Below are positions 26,940 to 36,926 of a DNA stretch of 64,000 nt, in pieces. The notes below the pieces were generated by a model. The model saw nothing but the letters and a program-made list of their open reading frames with translations, was not told the DNA's origin and made no database searches. Position 1 is the stretch's first letter. Each line of letters starts with the position of its first letter. Source of the stretch: Micromonospora sp. NBC_00389 (GTDB taxonomy: Bacteria; Actinomycetota; Actinomycetes; Mycobacteriales; Micromonosporaceae). The DNA lies in assembly GCF_036059255.1 (NCBI RefSeq), contig NZ_CP107947.1, positions 496,001-560,000 of the forward strand. Reading direction: 5' to 3'. A program made the translations under genes and the position numbers.

Positions 26940-28364
26940 TCACGGCAGGGTGGGCGGCGCGCCACCCACCAACCAGGCGTCGAACAGCGGGCGTAGCTGC
27001 CGGTCGGCCACCCGCTCGGCCAGCGCGACGAAGTCCGCGGTGGTGCCGCTGCCCGCCGCCCGCTCGGTGGTCCAGGTGTGCAGGATGCGGAAGAACGTGG
27101 CGTCGCCGACGGTCCGACGCAGGGCGTGCACGGCGAGCGCGCCACGCTTGTAGACGGCGGCGCCGAACATCCGCTCCCGGCCCGGCTCGACCGATGGTTG
27201 CGACCAGTCGGTCGCCGCGTACTGGAGTTCGAAGTTGCGCTGCGCGGTCCGGCCGCCGTCGTGCTCCTCCCACAGCCACTCGGCGTAGCTGGCGAAGCCC
27301 TCGTTGAGCCAGATGTCCCCCCACCTGGTGAGCGACACGCTGTCGCCGAACCACTGGTGGGCCAGCTCGTGCGCGACCACGCCCGGGTTGGGCCGGTCGT
27401 CGGCGAAGAAGGCGGGCCCGTAGACGGGCCGGGACTGGGTCTCCAGCGCGTAGGCGACCCGGTCGTCGGCGACGACGATCCCGCCGTACGACTCGAACGG
27501 GTACGGGCCGAAGCGGCTGGCCAGGAAGTCGACGATCTCTCCGGTGCGGGCCAGCGAGCCGGCTGCGCCACCGGTCGCCGGCAGGCTCGCCGCCACCGCG
27601 GTGATCATCGGCTGGCCGGCGTGACTGCCGGTCACCACCCGGTAGTCGCCGATCACCAGGGTGCTCAGGTAGCTGGCCATCGGGGTGCGCTCCGACCAGC
27701 GCCAGGTGGTCCAGCCGTCGGCGCTGCTCTTCGGCCCGGGCACCCCGTTGCTCAGCGCGGAGAGACCGTCCGGGACGGTCACCGCCAGTTCGTAGCTGGC
27801 CTTGTCCGACGGGTGGTCGTTGACCGGGAACCAGGTGGCGGCGGAGTCGGGCTGGCCGAGCGCGACCGCGCCGTCGGCGGTGTGCAGGAAACCGCCGCTG
27901 CCCAGCGCCCCGTCTCTGACGGCGGTGGGTACGCCGGCGTAGTCGACCGCCACGGTGAACGGCCGGCCGCGTGACAGCCCGTCGGGCGGGGTCACCACCA
28001 GCTCGCCGTCGTCGCGGCGGTGTTCGGCCCGGGTGCCGTTGACGGTGACCGCGCCGACCTGCAGACCGACCAGGTCCAGGTTGAACCGGGACAGGTCCTG
28101 GGTTGCCGTCGCCGTGATGGTGGCCCGGCCGGTCAGCCGGTCGGTCGCCGGGTCGTAGCGGACGTCCAGGTGGTAGTTCTTGACGTCGTACCCGCCGTTG
28201 CCGTGGCCTGGAACGTACGGGTCTCCGGCGTCGGCGGCACCCGGCCGGAACATGTCGCGGTCGGCGCCCGTGCAGCCGGCCGCGCCCAGCGCGATCGCGC
28301 TGGTCAGCGCGGTGACGGCGACGGCCACCCGGCGCCGGGGCGGTCTCCGTCCGGTCAGGACCAT
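26940..28364 (-). CDS. M1-family zinc metallopeptidase lipoprotein (paralogue)
   Basis: 474 aa, upstream partner of the peptidase at 25374-26831 with the same layout: lipobox LGAAGC, a GNGGYDVKNYHLDVRYDP strand, the zinc site HELAHQWFGD and WLNEGFASYAEWLW with the third ligand. LETQSRPVYG replaces GxMEN. ATG at 28364 with GGAGGAG 5 nt upstream is preferred over a GTG ten codons earlier. The 108-bp gap to the next gene has no strong hairpin, so both may share a transcript. The divergent sugar operon begins about 390 bp away on the other strand. Substrates are unknown. Confidence 0.92.
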   Translation of the reverse strand: MVLTGRRPPRRRVAVAVTALTSAIALGAAGCTGADRDMFRPGAADAGDPYVPGHGNGGYDVKNYHLDVRYDPATDRLTGRATITATATQDLSRFNLDLVGLQVGAVTVNGTRAEHRRDDGELVVTPPDGLSRGRPFTVAVDYAGVPTAVRDGALGSGGFLHTADGAVALGQPDSAATWFPVNDHPSDKASYELAVTVPDGLSALSNGVPGPKSSADGWTTWRWSERTPMASYLSTLVIGDYRVVTGSHAGQPMITAVAASLPATGGAAGSLARTGEIVDFLASRFGPYPFESYGGIVVADDRVAYALETQSRPVYGPAFFADDRPNPGVVAHELAHQWFGDSVSLTRWGDIWLNEGFASYAEWLWEEHDGGRTAQRNFELQYAATDWSQPSVEPGRERMFGAAVYKRGALAVHALRRTVGDATFFRILHTWTTERAAGSGTTADFVALAERVADRQLRPLFDAWLVGGAPPTLP

Positions 28365-28448
28365 GCACACTCCTCCTGCGACGTCCCCGGTCACGACGAG
28401 CGTAGCCAGCGCAGGCGGGCGCGAGGTCGGTATCGACGACCATCAGTG

Positions 28449-28517
28449 ACTTTCGTCGATCCAAACAAAAGTTGGTGCTGATCGATACTTTCTTTTGGCT
28501 TCGACCGACGTTAGTGT
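28449..28517 (+). promoter_or_regulatory. Phased ACTTT/AAAGT half-sites upstream of the secreted sugar module
   Basis: Three half-sites, ACTTT (28449-28453), AAAGT (28468-28472) and ACTTT (28487-28491), start exactly 19 bp apart. The last two are the core of a larger imperfect inverted repeat (CCAAACAAAAGT and ACTTTCTTTTGG). A weak promoter TTTCTT - 17 bp - TAGTGT (28489-28517) would overlap the third half-site. This looks like an operator for a dimeric sugar-responsive repressor; no regulator gene lies beside it. The rest of the 28365-28756 gap shows no gene. Confidence 0.5.
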
Positions 28518-28756
28518 CTGTCTCCAAGATGTAACGCGTTCGGAACATTCACGCCGACCGCTACCGGAGACGGGGCCTCGTCCCGGCTCGACACGCCGTG
28601 GCGGCGGCGTGGACCTGCCCCTTCAACTTCGCGGCACCGCGCAGTCCCGGTCCACCGGGAGCGCGGAACGGGCGCTCGGCGGCGCCCCGCGACCTACCCT
28701 CTCGCACCTCTGCTGATCGTTATCGACGGCAAACCGCCGTCGCGAAAGGTGGAACA

Positions 28757-29884
28757 ATGCCAGACCAGATCGCACCCGACGCCTCTTCTGCCGGCCGGCT
28801 CAGCCGCCGGTCACTGCTCGCCGCGTCCGCCGGCGCCGCCGCCGCGCTCGGCGCGGCCGGCCTGCCGGTGCTCGCCACCGGCACCCCCGCACTCGCCCAC
28901 TCCAAGGACAGGGACAAGGGAAAGAGCAAGCTGCGGGTCGAGCCGCTGATCCCGTCGAAGAACCGCGGCATCATCCTCTACAGCGTCCGGGACCGGATCA
29001 CCGCGGCGCCCGACGACAGCGGCGTGCCGTACGGCTTCGAGCGGGTCCTCGCCCGGCTCGCCGAGATCGGCTACAAGGAGATCGAGTTCGCCGGCTACAC
29101 CCAGAACACCGCGATCCTCGGCCGGCAGATCACCCCGACCGAGATCCGCAAGATCCTCGACGACAACGGCCTGGTGGCCAACGGCACCCATGCCTCGATC
29201 CAGGCGGCCACCTTCCAGCAGCAGCTGGACATCGCCGAGGAACTCGGCATGAAGAACATCGGCACCGGCAGCGACCCGACCAACAGCGCGTACAAGGCCG
29301 ACTGGGACGCCGCTGCCGACACCTGGAACGAGCTGGGCCGGCAGGCCCGGGCCCGGGGCATGCGGCTCTACACGCACAACCACGACGCCGCGTACAGCTT
29401 CCTGCTCGACTCCGGGCCCCTGGACGACCAGGGCCGCCCCACCCGCTCCTCCGGCGTCCGGCGGCTGGAGTACTTCTTCGGCAAGACGGACCCCCGGTAC
29501 GTCTACTTCGAGCTCGACATCTACTGGGCCTACGTGGCCCGGTACAAGCACCAGAAGTACATCGACCCGACCGGCCGCGAGGTGACCGACCTGTTCGACC
29601 CGATCCTCACCGTGGCCGACCGGACCACCCGGTTCCCGCTCTTCCACGCCAAGGACGGCGACCGGGACACCAGCGTGCCCAACGGCCACCAGATGACCCC
29701 GCTGGGCGAGGGCGACCTCAACTTCCAGCAGTTCTTCCAGACCATCGGCGAGCGGGACTTCCACCACGCCAACTGGGAGATGGACACCGCCCCCGGTGGC
29801 ACCGCCAACCGGGCCCAGTCGCTCGACTTCGCGGCGCTCAGCTACCGCAACATGTCCGACCTGACCATCTACCTCAAGAAGTGA
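28757..29884 (+). CDS. Tat-exported sugar-phosphate isomerase/epimerase-like TIM barrel
   Basis: 375 aa, xylose-isomerase-like TIM-barrel family (AP endonuclease 2 superfamily). The N-terminus carries a twin-arginine signal (LSRRSLLAASAG, then an Ala-rich hydrophobic stretch ending near LAHS), so it is folded before export. Barrel features include ILYSVRDR at the first strand, EIEFAGYT, a THNHDAAY segment with likely metal His, YFELDIYWAY and LFHAKDGD. AAAGGTGGAA precedes the ATG at 28757. A terminator-like hairpin and about 200 bp separate it from the ThuA/dehydrogenase gene on the same strand. Together they suggest extracellular metabolism of an unusual, possibly keto-, sugar. The exact reaction is not predictable. 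Confidence 0.88.
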   Translation: MPDQIAPDASSAGRLSRRSLLAASAGAAAALGAAGLPVLATGTPALAHSKDRDKGKSKLRVEPLIPSKNRGIILYSVRDRITAAPDDSGVPYGFERVLARLAEIGYKEIEFAGYTQNTAILGRQITPTEIRKILDDNGLVANGTHASIQAATFQQQLDIAEELGMKNIGTGSDPTNSAYKADWDAAADTWNELGRQARARGMRLYTHNHDAAYSFLLDSGPLDDQGRPTRSSGVRRLEYFFGKTDPRYVYFELDIYWAYVARYKHQKYIDPTGREVTDLFDPILTVADRTTRFPLFHAKDGDRDTSVPNGHQMTPLGEGDLNFQQFFQTIGERDFHHANWEMDTAPGGTANRAQSLDFAALSYRNMSDLTIYLKK

Positions 29885-29889
29885 CCCCC

Positions 29890-29924
29890 GGCGTGGCCGG
29901 CGTCCCTCCGACGCCGGCCACGCC
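29890..29924 (+). terminator. Hairpin after the TIM-barrel gene
   Basis: Perfect 15-bp arms GGCGTGGCCGGCGTC (29890-29904) and GACGCCGGCCACGCC (29910-29924) with a 5-nt loop, 6 bp past the stop. There is no T-tract; it could terminate or attenuate transcription into the next gene. Confidence 0.65.
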
Positions 29925-30098
29925 GCACCTCGCCGGCGACGCCGCCGGCGGCCGGTGACCGAACGGTCGACCACCGGCCCGGTCACACCGCGCCTCCCGT
30001 ACGGCGACGGGACGCGCCCGGTCCCATCCCCCACGCAGTCGCGCTGCCGGCCCCAACAGGCCGGGGATGCCGCGCGCCTGCCGACCACCGGAGGAACG

Positions 30099-33000
30099 AT
30101 GACCCGACCGACCGGACGACGATGGCTAGCCGTCGCCGCTGGACTCATCCTCACCATCCCCCTCACCTCCGCCGTCCCCGCCGCCGCCGCACCGACCGAC
30201 GACGCGCCCCCGAGCACGCCGGCCGTCGTGGAGAACGGGCCGGCCGCGCTCCGCTCCGCCGCCCGCGCACCGCAGACCTACCGGGTGCTGGTGTTCACCA
30301 AGACCGCCGGTGAGCGCCGGGCATCCATCACCGACGGCGTCGACACCATCCGGAAGCTGGCCCAGGCGAACGACTTCAAGGTCACGGTGAGCCGGGACGC
30401 CGCCGTGTTCACCGCCGCCGAGCTCGCGAAGTACCGGGCGGTGGTCTTCCTCAACACCACCGGTGACGTGCTCAACGCCAGCCAGGAGGCGGCCTTCGAG
30501 TCGTACGTCAAGGCCGGCGGCGGCTACGTCGGCGTGCACGCGGCGGCGGAGACCGAGCCGGACTGGGCCTTCTACCAGGACCTGGTCGGCGCGAAGGTGG
30601 CCGGTGCCTCGCCGGTCGTCCGGGGCGTGGTGGACGTGGCCGACCGGGCCCACCCGGCGACCGAGACGCTGCCGCGCACACTCACCCTCACCGAGGAGTG
30701 GTACAACTTCAACCGCAACGTCCGGGGCACCGCGCACGTCCTGGGCACGGTGGACGAGAAAACCTACACCGGTGGCGCGATGGGGTATGACCACCCGGTC
30801 ACCTGGTGCAAGGACTACCAGGGCGGCCGATCCTTCTACACCGGCCTCGGGCACAGCATCGAGACGTACCGCTCGGCGAAGTTCCGCGAGCACCTGCTCG
30901 GCGGCATCCAGTGGTCCGCCGGCGTGATCGAGGGCGACTGTGGCGCCACGGTGCTCGGCAACTACGAGAAGGTCACCCTCAACGACGACCCCGGCGAGCC
31001 GATGTCGCTGGCCGTGCTCCCGGACGGCCGGGTGCTGCACAACACCCGCGGCGGCGAGGTGCGGCTCTACGACCCGGCCACCGGTGCCAGCCCGGTGATC
31101 ACCACCGTCGACGTGTACCAGCACGACGAGGACGGCCTCCAGTCGGTGGCGATCGACCCGGACTTCGCGACCAACAAGTGGGTCTACATCTACTATGCGC
31201 CGAAGCTGAACACCCCGGTCGACAACCCGGCCACCCCGGGCGTCAACGAGGGCGACGCGCCGGCCACCTCCACCGACCCGACGGTCTGGGACAAGTTCAA
31301 GGGCTACAACCAGCTCTCCCGGGTCAAGCTGGTGGACTCCCCCACCCCGCACCTGGACATGAGCACCGAGCAGCAGATTCTCCGCGTCGACGTGGACCGC
31401 GGCATCTGCTGCCACGTGGCCGGTGAGATCAAGTTCGACGGTAATGGGCTGCTCTACCTGATCACCGGGGACGACACCAACGCCGGCGGCTCCGACGGGT
31501 ACACCCCGATCAACGAGTCGCCGACCCAGGGCCCCGGCTACGACGCGCAGCGTTCCTCCGCCAACACCAACGACCTGCGCGGCAAGCTGCTGCGGATCAA
31601 GGTGCGGGCCAACGGCACGTACACCGTCCCCAAGGGCAACCTCTTCCCGGAGGAACAGGACACCGCCGGGAAGACGCGGCCGGAGATCTTCCTGATGGGG
31701 CTGCGCAACCCGTTCCGCTACGACGTGGACGCCCGGGGCATGGTCTACGTCGGCGACTACTCGCCGGACTCCCGTGTCCCCAGCGCCACCCGCGGGCCGG
31801 ACGGCACCGGCCGCTGGTTCGCCACCAACAAGGCCGGCAACTACGGCTGGCCGTACTGCTACTCGCCGAGCCTGCCGTACATCGACTTCGACTTCGTCAC
31901 CCGGACCTCCGGCGCCCCGTTCAACTGCGGCGCCCCGGTCAACAACTCGCCGCGTAACACCGGCCTGCGGGTGCTGCCGAAGGTCGAGCAGCCGCAGTTC
32001 TGGTACACGTTCGACGGACGCACCCCGTGTGCCGGCTCGTACCTGGAGAACCCGCCGGTCGGCTGCGACTTCAAGTGGCCGGTGATCGGCACCGGCGGCG
32101 TCGGCCCGATGGGCGGCCCGATCTACTCGTACGACCCGGCGTCGACCTCGGAGGTGAAGTTCCCCGAGTACTACCAGAACGCGGTGGTGTTCGGTGAGTT
32201 CACCCGGGACAAGATCTTCATGATGCGGACCGACGGCAAGGGCACCCTGACCGGGGTCGAGCAGTTCCTGCCGGGCGTCGTCTTCGACAACCCGATGGAC
32301 ATGGAGTTCGGCCCGGACGGCTCGCTCTACCTGCTGGAGTACGGCGACGGCTTCTTCCGGGCCAACCCGGACGCACAGCTGTCGGTGATCCGGTACGTCA
32401 AGGGCCAGCGGTCGCCGGTGGCGAAGCTCGACGCCACCCCGACCTCGGGGACGGCACCGCTGACCGTGCAGTTCTCCTCGGCCGGCAGCTACGACCCGGA
32501 CCCGGGCGAGTCCATCTCGTACGCCTGGGACTTCACCAGTGACGGCACGGTCGACTCGGCCGACCCGAGCCCGTCGTTCACCTACACCGCGAACGGGACG
32601 TACACCGCCAAGCTGACGGTGACCGACTCCAGCGGACGGACCGCGGTGCTCACCAAGGAGATCGTGGTCGGCAACACCGCGCCCACGGTGACCGTCACCT
32701 CCCCGGTGGCCGGCAGCTTCTTCACCTGGGGTGAGAGCGTGCCGTTCACCGTCACGGTGACCGACCCGGAGGACGGGCCGGTGGACTGCTCGCGGGTGAC
32801 CGTGACCTTCGTCCTCGGCCATGACAGCCACGGCCACCCGGACAGCTCCACCACCGGCTGCACCGGCACCCTCGCCACCCCGGCCGACGGCGGTGACCAC
32901 GCCGGCGGGTACCTGTACGGCGGGATCAGCGCCTCGTACACCGACCTCGGTGGCGGCGGCCAGGCCGCACTCACCACGGTCGGCCAGGCGATCATCCAGG

Positions 33001-33416
33001 CGCCCCGACAGCAGGCCGAGAACGCCCAGGTGAAGCAGGGCGTCGAGGTGGCCAACACCGGCGACACCGGCGGCGGGCAGCACGTCAGCGGGATCGACCC
33101 GGGCGACCACGTCGCCTTCGACCCGATCAACCTGGGCGGGGTGACCACCGTGACGCTGCGGCACTCGGGAGGCTCGGCGGCCACCGCGGGCACCGCCCGG
33201 GCCGGGGTTGAGCTGCGGCTCGACTCGCCGACCGGCCCGGTGGTCGCCACGGCGACGCTGAACGCGACCACCGGCAACGGGGCCTTCACCAGCACCACGG
33301 TGCCGGTGGACCAGCCCGCCGGGGCGCACCGGCTCTACCTGGTCTTCAGCGCCGTACCCGGCGGCCCGACCAGCGGCCTGGTCAACCTGAACTGGGTCGA
33401 GTTCACCGAGGGCTGA
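30099..33416 (+). CDS. Secreted ThuA / glucose-sorbosone dehydrogenase / PKD multidomain protein
   Basis: 1105 aa, exported by an N-terminal Sec-type signal (residues 1-31). Domains in order: a ThuA-like, trehalose-utilisation class glutamine-amidotransferase fold (about 45-270; VLVFTKTAGERRASI, GGGYVGVHAAAE); a glucose/sorbosone dehydrogenase six-blade propeller (about 285-770; DDPGEPMSLAVLPDG, LRGKLLRIKV, PEIFLMGLRNPFRYDV), probably PQQ-dependent; a PKD domain (about 780-865); a short Ig-like piece; and a C-terminal beta-sandwich like family 6 carbohydrate-binding modules (HVSGIDPGDHVAFDPI, near 985-1105). GGAGGA lies 3 nt before the ATG; the frame is open 48 codons further upstream. Likely it oxidises a polysaccharide-derived sugar outside the cell. 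Family context only; the substrate is unknown. Confidence 0.9.
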   Translation: MTRPTGRRWLAVAAGLILTIPLTSAVPAAAAPTDDAPPSTPAVVENGPAALRSAARAPQTYRVLVFTKTAGERRASITDGVDTIRKLAQANDFKVTVSRDAAVFTAAELAKYRAVVFLNTTGDVLNASQEAAFESYVKAGGGYVGVHAAAETEPDWAFYQDLVGAKVAGASPVVRGVVDVADRAHPATETLPRTLTLTEEWYNFNRNVRGTAHVLGTVDEKTYTGGAMGYDHPVTWCKDYQGGRSFYTGLGHSIETYRSAKFREHLLGGIQWSAGVIEGDCGATVLGNYEKVTLNDDPGEPMSLAVLPDGRVLHNTRGGEVRLYDPATGASPVITTVDVYQHDEDGLQSVAIDPDFATNKWVYIYYAPKLNTPVDNPATPGVNEGDAPATSTDPTVWDKFKGYNQLSRVKLVDSPTPHLDMSTEQQILRVDVDRGICCHVAGEIKFDGNGLLYLITGDDTNAGGSDGYTPINESPTQGPGYDAQRSSANTNDLRGKLLRIKVRANGTYTVPKGNLFPEEQDTAGKTRPEIFLMGLRNPFRYDVDARGMVYVGDYSPDSRVPSATRGPDGTGRWFATNKAGNYGWPYCYSPSLPYIDFDFVTRTSGAPFNCGAPVNNSPRNTGLRVLPKVEQPQFWYTFDGRTPCAGSYLENPPVGCDFKWPVIGTGGVGPMGGPIYSYDPASTSEVKFPEYYQNAVVFGEFTRDKIFMMRTDGKGTLTGVEQFLPGVVFDNPMDMEFGPDGSLYLLEYGDGFFRANPDAQLSVIRYVKGQRSPVAKLDATPTSGTAPLTVQFSSAGSYDPDPGESISYAWDFTSDGTVDSADPSPSFTYTANGTYTAKLTVTDSSGRTAVLTKEIVVGNTAPTVTVTSPVAGSFFTWGESVPFTVTVTDPEDGPVDCSRVTVTFVLGHDSHGHPDSSTTGCTGTLATPADGGDHAGGYLYGGISASYTDLGGGGQAALTTVGQAIIQAPRQQAENAQVKQGVEVANTGDTGGGQHVSGIDPGDHVAFDPINLGGVTTVTLRHSGGSAATAGTARAGVELRLDSPTGPVVATATLNATTGNGAFTSTTVPVDQPAGAHRLYLVFSAVPGGPTSGLVNLNWVEFTEG

Positions 33417-33433
33417 CGCCCCCGGTACGACGG

Positions 33434-33465
33434 AGGCCGGCCCCGCAGCGTGGCGGGGCCGGCCT
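33434..33465. terminator. Bidirectional terminator, ThuA protein / guaB3
   Basis: AGGCCGGCCCCGC (33434-33446) pairs perfectly with 33453-33465; a few flanking bases (CCCCGGTACG and CGTACGGGG) extend the pairing. It lies between convergent genes. Confidence 0.75.
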
Positions 33466-33484
33466 TCCGGCGTACGGGGACGGG

Positions 33485-34603
33485 TCAGCGGTCGAGGACC
33501 AGGCCGACCTTTTGGAACTCCTTGAGGTCGCGGTAGCCGCACTTGGCCATCGCGCGGCGCAGCCCGCCGAACAGGTTGAGCTGGCCGTCGGCCTCGTCGG
33601 CCGGGCCGAAGAGCAGCTGCTCCATCGACCCGATCGGGTCGCCGGAGACCTCGAACGCGCCCCGGGGCAGCGACGGGTGGCTGGCCGCCGAGTGCCACCA
33701 GGCACCACCGGCGGGTGCCTCGTCGCAGAGCGACAGCGGCTCGCCGAGCATCACCGCGTCCGCGCCGCAGCCGAGCGCCTTGGCGATGTCACCCGAGGTC
33801 TGGATGTCACCGTCGGCGATCAGGTGCACGTACCGGCCGCCGGTCTCGTCGAGGTAATCCCGGCGGGCCGCTGCGGCGTCGGCGATCGCGGTGGCCATCG
33901 GCACCCGGATGCCCAGCACCGACTCGGTGGTCGACCACTCGTCGCCGCCGATGCCCACGATCACGCCGGCCGCGCCGGTGCGCATCAGGTGCAGCGCGGT
34001 CTTGTAGTCCGTGCAGCCGCCGACGATCACCGGCAGGTCGAGGTCGGCGATGAACTCCTTGAGGTTCAGCGGCTCGTCGGTGGTCGAGACGTGCTCGGCC
34101 GAGACGATGGTGCCCTGGATGACGAGGATGTCCACCCCGGCGTCCAGGATCACCGGGGCCAGCGCCAGGGTGTGCTGCGGGGAGACCCGCACCGCCACAG
34201 TGCTGCCACCGGCGCGCAACTCGCGGACCCGCTCCGCGATCAGGTCGGGGCGGATCGGCTCGGCGTACACCTCCTGGAGCCGCTTGGTGGCGCGGGCGTC
34301 CTCGTCGAGGCCGGCCAGCTCCTCCAGCACCTTGGTCGGGTTCTCGTAGCGGGTCCACAACCCCTCGACGTTGAGCACGCCGAGGCCGCCGAGCTCACCG
34401 AGCCGAACCGCCGACGACGGGCTCATCGTGGCGTCGGAGGGGTGCCCGACGCACGGGATGCCGAACGGGTACGCGTCGAGCTGCCAGGCGGTGGAGACGT
34501 CGTCGACGTCCCGGGTCCGGCGGCTCGGCACGATGGCGATGTCGTCCAGGTGGTAACCGCGCTGCGCGGTCTTGCCCAGCCCGATCTCGACCACGTCACG
34601 CAT
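33485..34603 (-). CDS. guaB3: GuaB3 family IMP dehydrogenase-related protein
   Basis: 372 aa TIM barrel of the IMP dehydrogenase/GMP reductase superfamily, without CBS domains. In true IMP dehydrogenases the catalytic Cys sits in [11 protein letters not shown]; the equivalent loop here (about 216-229) reads VGIGGDEWSTTESV and has no Cys. The phosphate-binding loop region ([17 protein letters not shown]) is kept. So it may bind a purine nucleotide but probably does not use the standard covalent mechanism. The gene lies 27 bp downstream of guaB2 on the same strand, the conserved actinobacterial pair. Its role is unsettled: possible dehydrogenase, reductase or regulatory partner of GuaB2. The start is ATG at 34603. 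Confidence 0.93.
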   Translation of the reverse strand: MRDVVEIGLGKTAQRGYHLDDIAIVPSRRTRDVDDVSTAWQLDAYPFGIPCVGHPSDATMSPSSAVRLGELGGLGVLNVEGLWTRYENPTKVLEELAGLDEDARATKRLQEVYAEPIRPDLIAERVRELRAGGSTVAVRVSPQHTLALAPVILDAGVDILVIQGTIVSAEHVSTTDEPLNLKEFIADLDLPVIVGGCTDYKTALHLMRTGAAGVIVGIGGDEWSTTESVLGIRVPMATAIADAAAARRDYLDETGGRYVHLIADGDIQTSGDIAKALGCGADAVMLGEPLSLCDEAPAGGAWWHSAASHPSLPRGAFEVSGDPIGSMEQLLFGPADEADGQLNLFGGLRRAMAKCGYRDLKEFQKVGLVLDR

Positions 34604-34630
34604 GGGGGACTCCAGGTTGTTGGGGGATGG

Positions 34631-36223
<1,593 letters not shown>

Positions 36224-36379
36224 TCAGCGAGGTGGCGCGGGCGGGCACCGGAACATGCCACGGTGCCGGCACGTCGTCCCATCGTACCCAGTGAGCTGGG
36301 CGACCTCTGCCGGTGGCGGGCCGGCCCGGCGCGGTGCCGGGGGCGGACGTCCCCGCCGCGTTGGGTCTACGGTGAGGGG

Positions 36380-36799
36380 GTGCACGACGAGCCCATCGAC
36401 CCGTTCAACGGCGACCCGGCCGACCCGACCGCGGGGCTGGACGATCCGGGCGACGACGCGACGCCGGATCCGCTGACCGACGTCGAGCGGCAGGATGTGC
36501 TGGAGGACCTCGCCGACCTGGAGATCTACCAGGCGCTGCTGGCGCCGATCGGGGTCCGCGGGCTGGTCATCGAATGCGAAGACTGCCGCGAGCCGCACTA
36601 CTTCGACTGGGATCTGCTCCGGGGCAACCTGCGCCACCTGCTCAACTCGGGCCGTCCCCGGGTGCACGAGCCGGCGTACGACCCGGACCCGGACCACTAC
36701 GTGACCTGGGACTATGCCCGCGGGTACGCCGACGGGGTGCACGACACCCTGACCGAGGGCACCGAGGACGAGCCGGGCGCTTCCCCCTCCACCGACTGA
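36380..36799 (+). CDS. DUF5319 family protein
   Basis: 139 aa, acidic, conserved in actinobacteria and always found divergent from guaB2, as here. The core carries a CxxC pair (IECEDCREPHYFDWDLLR) that could hold a metal, followed by the conserved YDPDPDHYVTWDYARGYADG block. There is no signal or membrane segment. The GTG at 36380 has only a poor RBS; TACGGT at 36368-36373 sits 6 nt upstream like a -10 box, so translation is probably leaderless. Function is unknown; the constant link to IMP dehydrogenase is the only clue. Confidence 0.9.
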   Translation: MHDEPIDPFNGDPADPTAGLDDPGDDATPDPLTDVERQDVLEDLADLEIYQALLAPIGVRGLVIECEDCREPHYFDWDLLRGNLRHLLNSGRPRVHEPAYDPDPDHYVTWDYARGYADGVHDTLTEGTEDEPGASPSTD

Positions 36800-36835
36800 C
36801 CCCCGTCCTGACCCCGCCGGCGTTCGCGCCGGCAA

Positions 36836-36907
36836 GATCGTGCTGCGACAAGGAAACAGTGGCCTCCCGGTTCGGGGAGGCCACTGCATCCTGGATCGAG
36901 CACGATC
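36836..36907. terminator. Nested double-stem palindrome, DUF5319 / BldM-like regulator
   Basis: The inner stem CAGTGGCCTCCC (36857-36868) pairs with 36875-36886 over 12 bp around a 6-nt loop. The outer stem GATCGTGCT (36836-36844) pairs perfectly with AGCACGATC (36899-36907). It lies between convergent genes and is probably a bidirectional terminator; the outer stem is unusual for one. Confidence 0.7.
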
Positions 36908-36926
36908 AGGCACGTGGGTGGGTGGG

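Noticed and set aside
30126-33698. Minus-strand open frame of about 1190 codons opposite the ThuA/dehydrogenase gene
   Set aside because: No family resemblance and Arg/Val/Gly/His-rich composition; the plus strand has a signal peptide and clear domains in order.
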